From NCBI RefSeq assembly GCF_002753895.1, contig NZ_NJER01000003.1:124001-188000 (forward strand): DNA of 64,000 nucleotides. Reading direction: 5' to 3'. This document shows, in pieces, positions 60,718 through 64,000 of this stretch. Every line of letters begins with the position of its first letter. Positions within the stretch are counted from its first letter, which is position 1. Below the pieces are notes generated by a model. That model searched no databases. It was not told the origin of the DNA and was given only the letters and a program-made list of their open reading frames with translations. The position numbers and the translations under genes are program-made. The stretch is from Halobacteriovorax sp. JY17 (GTDB taxonomy: Bacteria; Bdellovibrionota; Bacteriovoracia; Bacteriovoracales; Bacteriovoracaceae).

Positions 60718-61526
60718 TCTCTTCTATTCGTTACAACAAAATCATCAGAGTAGTTTTTAACTCCGTCGATAAATTCTTGATCAAGACCAGCGCGTACTCT
60801 AGCGTCGTGATCAAACATCATGGCCTTTGCTCTCGCTGGAGTAATATTCTTTGGCAGAAGCTCATTATAGTATTCCCAAAGGCTCTTATCGCTTCTCCAC
60901 TTATTCAACCAATTCCTTCCATAAGCAACATGGCTAATTTCATCTTCATAGACAATATTCATAATTTTTTCGGACTCATGGTCTTCAAAGTCTTTAAAAA
61001 TATTTTCATAGAATTTTGCAAAATCTAAGTTAGCAGCTTCAAACGTTAGGGATACAAGTGCGAAGAATCCATCTAATTGATCAACTTCACTAAATTTCTT
61101 CCAGAAGAAATCATTAAGAGCAACTCCTCCAAATTCAAGACCTAGAGCTTCCATACGTTTCTTATAAAGAAGAAAATGCTTTTGCTCATCAGCGATAGTT
61201 GCAATTAATCCTCTCTTCGCCTTCAAGTCCATTTCATTACGAGTAGGTAGGCAAAGAATTGCAGCGGCCATCATTTCGATGGCCAAAAGTTCATGATTTG
61301 CAAAGAAGTGGAGAGCTGTTGCTCTTCTCTCTGGAACATGAAGAGATCTTGGCTTTGGAAATTTAATCTGAACATCAGAAAAAGCAATAAGCTTATCTCT
61401 TCCTGGATATAGTGGTTTCTCCACAATATTAAAAGAATTGTAGCTCGTAATCACTTTGGGATTTAGGAGCTTATCTTCTAAATGAGGAGAAAAGAGAAGA
61501 GTTCTAGCATACTCATCAATATTCAT
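60705..61526 (-). CDS. DUF455 ferritin-like protein with complete diiron ligand set
   Basis: The 273-aa product is a four-helix ferritin-like fold. Likely ligands are Glu79 or Glu84 (ANHELLAIE), Glu114/His117 (DEQKH), Glu163 (TFEAAN) and Glu196/His199 (EDEISHVAYG), that is E, ExxH, E, ExxH, the pattern of carboxylate-bridged diiron oxygenases and MiaE-like hydroxylases (family knowledge). RRATALHFFANHELLAIEMM is typical of DUF455. The reaction is unknown. It lies 3 nt after the stop of the SUV3-like helicase and overlaps the ATP-grasp gene by 13 bp. Confidence 0.85.
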   Translation of the reverse strand: MNIDEYARTLLFSPHLEDKLLNPKVITSYNSFNIVEKPLYPGRDKLIAFSDVQIKFPKPRSLHVPERRATALHFFANHELLAIEMMAAAILCLPTRNEMDLKAKRGLIATIADEQKHFLLYKKRMEALGLEFGGVALNDFFWKKFSEVDQLDGFFALVSLTFEAANLDFAKFYENIFKDFEDHESEKIMNIVYEDEISHVAYGRNWLNKWRSDKSLWEYYNELLPKNITPARAKAMMFDHDARVRAGLDQEFIDGVKNYSDDFVVTNRREWKK

Positions 61527-61529
61527 TGC

Positions 61530-64000
61530 TTATTTCTTCTTCCCGCTAAACTTTCTCTTCTTTTTGAAAGTCGCTTTTCCGCCACTATTTTTTCCAGCAG
61601 GAGCTCCTCTTTTAAAGGCCGCTGCTTTAGAGTTTCTACCACCTGGAGAGCGAGGTCCTCTACGACTAAATTTTCTCTGTTGAAAGCAATCTTCACAGAT
61701 AGCAAATTTATGTTTCTCAGTAAGCTTTGTTCCACAGCTTGAGCACGTAGGAACAATTTTTTCCGAGAGTAGAACATTTAGTCTATCAACTGCTCCGCCT
61801 TTGTTTTCAAGAAGCTCAGCTTCATTAAAGAGAAAATTCTTATTATCAAAATGCCTTGCAAGCCATTGATAGAGCTCTACACACTTAATAGAAGTTTCAA
61901 GATAGTCGATGTCACTTGATTTAAAATCAATCGGCTCATTGAGAATGTTTTGAGATTTTACATAGTGAGATAAAATCCACATATAATATTGAACATGCTC
62001 TAATAATCCTTGATTAACCGGAGCACAAGCAAATCCAAATATTTCAGATGTCGTTAAAATATTTTCAGTATCAGTATCTTCAACCATCTCAGCAAGTTCA
62101 ATCATTTCCTTAAGCTGAACGCAGAAGAATGGTTTCTTAAAATCCATCGTATGAAATAAGCGTAAGAACTCAGAAAGCTTAAGACCTGGAAGATTATTAT
62201 CATCTAAGGCATTATTCACTTTATTAAAAATATCTAAGTCAGGTCCAACCATGCATTGAGTAGACTGAGCTAAATTTGCAGTAAGCGCATCGTTTATTTC
62301 TTTAATACCATTTTCTACTTTTGTTAGTGTTGTTACAAAGCCAGTAGGAAAACGCTTAAATCTTCCCGCACGACCAGCAATTTGCTTGATCTCACTTTGA
62401 GAGATTATAAATTCATGACCATCAATAAACTTAGACAGTGTTGAGAAAACAATTCTTCTAATTGGAAGATTCATCCCCATCGAAATTGCATCTGTTGAAA
62501 CAATAATATCCGTCTCGCCCTCATCAAATTTACGAGCTTGCTCACGCCTTACTTCAGGACTTAATCGTCCGTAAACAATTGAGACTTTAAACCCAACTTT
62601 TTCTAGGTCTCTTTTAAAGCGAAGAGCATTTCTCCTCGAAAAAACAATAAGAGCATCATTCTTCTCAAGCTGACCAACAACGATTGGCTTAGGCTCAACA
62701 TTTAGCTCCGTCATTCTGGTGTATTCTTTAACAATTAATTCATCACCACATAAGTCAGCAACTTCTTTTACCATTTCATAAGCTGATGGGTCCCCACAAA
62801 CATGAATCTCTGGAGAATAGACATTCACTAGCGCCCTAGTCCACGCCCAGCCTCTTTGCTTATCCGTAATCATTTGAATTTCATCAATTACACAGCAATC
62901 GAAAATTTCACCAAAGCGTGCCATTTCAATTGTTGAAGAAAAATGAGTCGCACCTTCGTTTTCAATAACTTCTTCACCTGTAAGTAGAGTTGTTTTGGCA
63001 CCTTTTTCATTTAAAGTATCGTAGAGCTCTCCTGCAAGTAATCTAAGAGGAGCGAGGTAGCAACCCGTCTTTGCCTTACTTAGCGCTTCAACAGCGTGAT
63101 AAGTCTTACCTGAGTTAGTTGGACCCATATGATAAATAATTTTTCTCTTAATTTCTCTAGCATTAGAATGAATCCAGAACTCTCCAAGATAATCATTTAG
63201 GATTTTAGAGGAAACATCTTTCTTTTTTAGAACAACAATCGCTCTGACAAATTTTCTAAATTCTCTTTGAAGATATTTCTTTCCCTTCCACAGATTAGAT
63301 CCTAATTGAGAGAAGAATTTCTCATACTCATGATCTTCAATTAAATCTTCTGAGAACTCGTTATTATTTAACCAGTCACGAAGGTGGGGAATAATATTTC
63401 TCGCATGATCTTTGGCGAGATCACTTGGGTAGTCAAATTTATCACTTAGATTATTTTTGATTTGAGATTCTAACCTATTTAAAGACGATCTCTTTAACTT
63501 ATTTCTCGCCTTAAATAGAGACTTATCTAATTCTTTTTGTAAATTATTATAAAGCTCACCTATTTCTTCAATTGGTAAATTAAGAGAACTTTCAATTTTT
63601 TCAAAAGCTTTCTGAATATTTTCTTGGCAAGATTCAAAGATAAACTCTCGCAGCCTTGTTCTATAATTTGCAATACAACTTAAGCACTGGCAATCAAGAT
63701 CGGAAACTTTAAGAGACAAGCTAAAGCTTTCTAAAATTTTCGTTTGAGACTTAACATGATTACTCTTAACCTTTTGCATCCATTCAAAGAATGCTTTCTG
63801 GTGAAGAGACATGATATTTAGACTAATTCCACCATCTTGACCAAAGTAGTATCTCTCTTGCTCTGGAAACATACAATCATCTAAGAAGATTAGGTCTAGA
63901 ACATTATCTCTTTGAATAAAATCATAGAATGTTGTGTACTCTTTTCCAAAAAGTGGGATTAGTGATGGAAACTCTGAAAAGAATGTGTGGAGAGATATTT
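61530..64000 (-). CDS. SUV3-like RNA helicase with zinc ribbon and basic tail (5' end outside window)
   Basis: The frame stays open from 61530 to the right edge, so the gene is partial; an ATG at 63872 is internal-looking because 42 further in-frame codons (starting ISLHTFFSEF) follow to position 64000. The helicase core has Walker A HMGPTNSGKTYHAVEAL, then APLRLLAGELYD, DEIQMI in the Walker B position, STDAISMGMNLPI and QIAGRAGRF. This set is typical of SUV3, the degradosome-type RNA helicase of mitochondria and some bacteria. N-terminal CQCLSC and C-terminal CSSCGTKL...CEDC look like zinc sites, followed by a Lys/Arg/Gly tail that probably binds RNA. It leads the helicase-DUF455-ATP-grasp unit. 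Confidence 0.88.
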   Translation of the reverse strand, partial: ISLHTFFSEFPSLIPLFGKEYTTFYDFIQRDNVLDLIFLDDCMFPEQERYYFGQDGGISLNIMSLHQKAFFEWMQKVKSNHVKSQTKILESFSLSLKVSDLDCQCLSCIANYRTRLREFIFESCQENIQKAFEKIESSLNLPIEEIGELYNNLQKELDKSLFKARNKLKRSSLNRLESQIKNNLSDKFDYPSDLAKDHARNIIPHLRDWLNNNEFSEDLIEDHEYEKFFSQLGSNLWKGKKYLQREFRKFVRAIVVLKKKDVSSKILNDYLGEFWIHSNAREIKRKIIYHMGPTNSGKTYHAVEALSKAKTGCYLAPLRLLAGELYDTLNEKGAKTTLLTGEEVIENEGATHFSSTIEMARFGEIFDCCVIDEIQMITDKQRGWAWTRALVNVYSPEIHVCGDPSAYEMVKEVADLCGDELIVKEYTRMTELNVEPKPIVVGQLEKNDALIVFSRRNALRFKRDLEKVGFKVSIVYGRLSPEVRREQARKFDEGETDIIVSTDAISMGMNLPIRRIVFSTLSKFIDGHEFIISQSEIKQIAGRAGRFKRFPTGFVTTLTKVENGIKEINDALTANLAQSTQCMVGPDLDIFNKVNNALDDNNLPGLKLSEFLRLFHTMDFKKPFFCVQLKEMIELAEMVEDTDTENILTTSEIFGFACAPVNQGLLEHVQYYMWILSHYVKSQNILNEPIDFKSSDIDYLETSIKCVELYQWLARHFDNKNFLFNEAELLENKGGAVDRLNVLLSEKIVPTCSSCGTKLTEKHKFAICEDCFQQRKFSRRGPRSPGGRNSKAAAFKRGAPAGKNSGGKATFKKKRKFSGKKK

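Noticed and set aside
60705-61526. MiaE tRNA hydroxylase
   Set aside because: The diiron ligands are similar, but the surrounding sequence (ALHFFANHELLAIEMM, EDEISHVAYG) fits DUF455 rather than MiaE.
61530-63872. SUV3-like gene starting at the ATG at 63872
   Set aside because: The reading frame remains open for 42 more codons to the window edge with coding-like composition, so the real start is probably outside the window.
1-64000. CRISPR array, prophage or genomic island
   Set aside because: No regularly spaced repeats, phage structural genes or integrases, and no abrupt change of base composition were noticed on reading.

Overview
The window is ordinary chromosome from a low-GC Gram-negative bacterium. 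It most resembles the Bdellovibrionota, order Bacteriovoracales (Halobacteriovorax/Bacteriovorax-like). This placement is an inference. It rests on the AT-rich genome, an envelope gene set for LPS export, lipoproteins and porins, many secreted Cys-containing orphan proteins, an HD-GYP protein, a PhaR-type regulator and an ArsA/Get3-like ATPase pair. I see no prophage, IS element, CRISPR array, integrase or rRNA operon. There is one tRNA, tRNA-Leu(UAG).

Layout. 1-6.9 kb: 5' end of an MsbA-like exporter, a 1015-aa secreted protein, a small exported protein, recO overlapping a compact SF2 helicase, rsmE and an Nfu-type Fe-S protein. 6.9-17.6 kb: a nitrilase-family amidase with UDP-glucose dehydrogenase, a flippase-like membrane protein, lepA, a KtrB/KtrA potassium system with a HAMP-PAS protein, and an RNA uracil methyltransferase. 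17.6-32.4 kb: TPR lipoprotein, rodZ-like gene, LptF/G permease, pepA, trmL, two tandem paralogous porins, an MltD-like transglycosylase, a dicarboxylate/amino-acid symporter and lgt. 32.6-37.8 kb: rplU-rpmA-obgE-rsfS-rlmH, a coupled pair of small membrane and secreted genes, trpS and a pilin-like protein. 37.9-48.0 kb: tRNA-Leu, a degenerate HD-GYP protein coupled to a long coiled-coil protein, a peptide-type ABC importer (A, B and C subunits only), and two lipoproteins, one rich in TPRs.

48.5-64 kb is the most interesting part. A PhaR-like regulator precedes a tight six-gene run: outer-membrane barrel, ArsA/Get3-like ATPase A, ArsA/Get3-like ATPase B, GshA, cystathionine beta-synthase and a cystathionine gamma-synthase/lyase family enzyme. 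The last three point to cysteine and gamma-glutamylcysteine (glutathione) synthesis. Next come a degenerate SpoIIE/PP2C-like protein, an intact HD-GYP phosphodiesterase with a possible sigma-28 promoter, an acidic single-pass membrane protein and a class II aldolase-family protein. On the minus strand an SUV3-like RNA helicase, a DUF455 ferritin-like protein with a complete diiron ligand set, and an ATP-grasp ligase are arranged head to tail with touching or overlapping ends.

The best candidates for undescribed biology are the SUV3/DUF455/ATP-grasp cluster, the Get3-like pair tied to thiol synthesis, and two operons built around signalling domains that have lost catalytic residues. Genes are packed tightly: six of ten convergent pairs overlap at their 3' ends, three by exactly 8 bp. 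All functions are read from sequence motifs; nothing was searched against a database.
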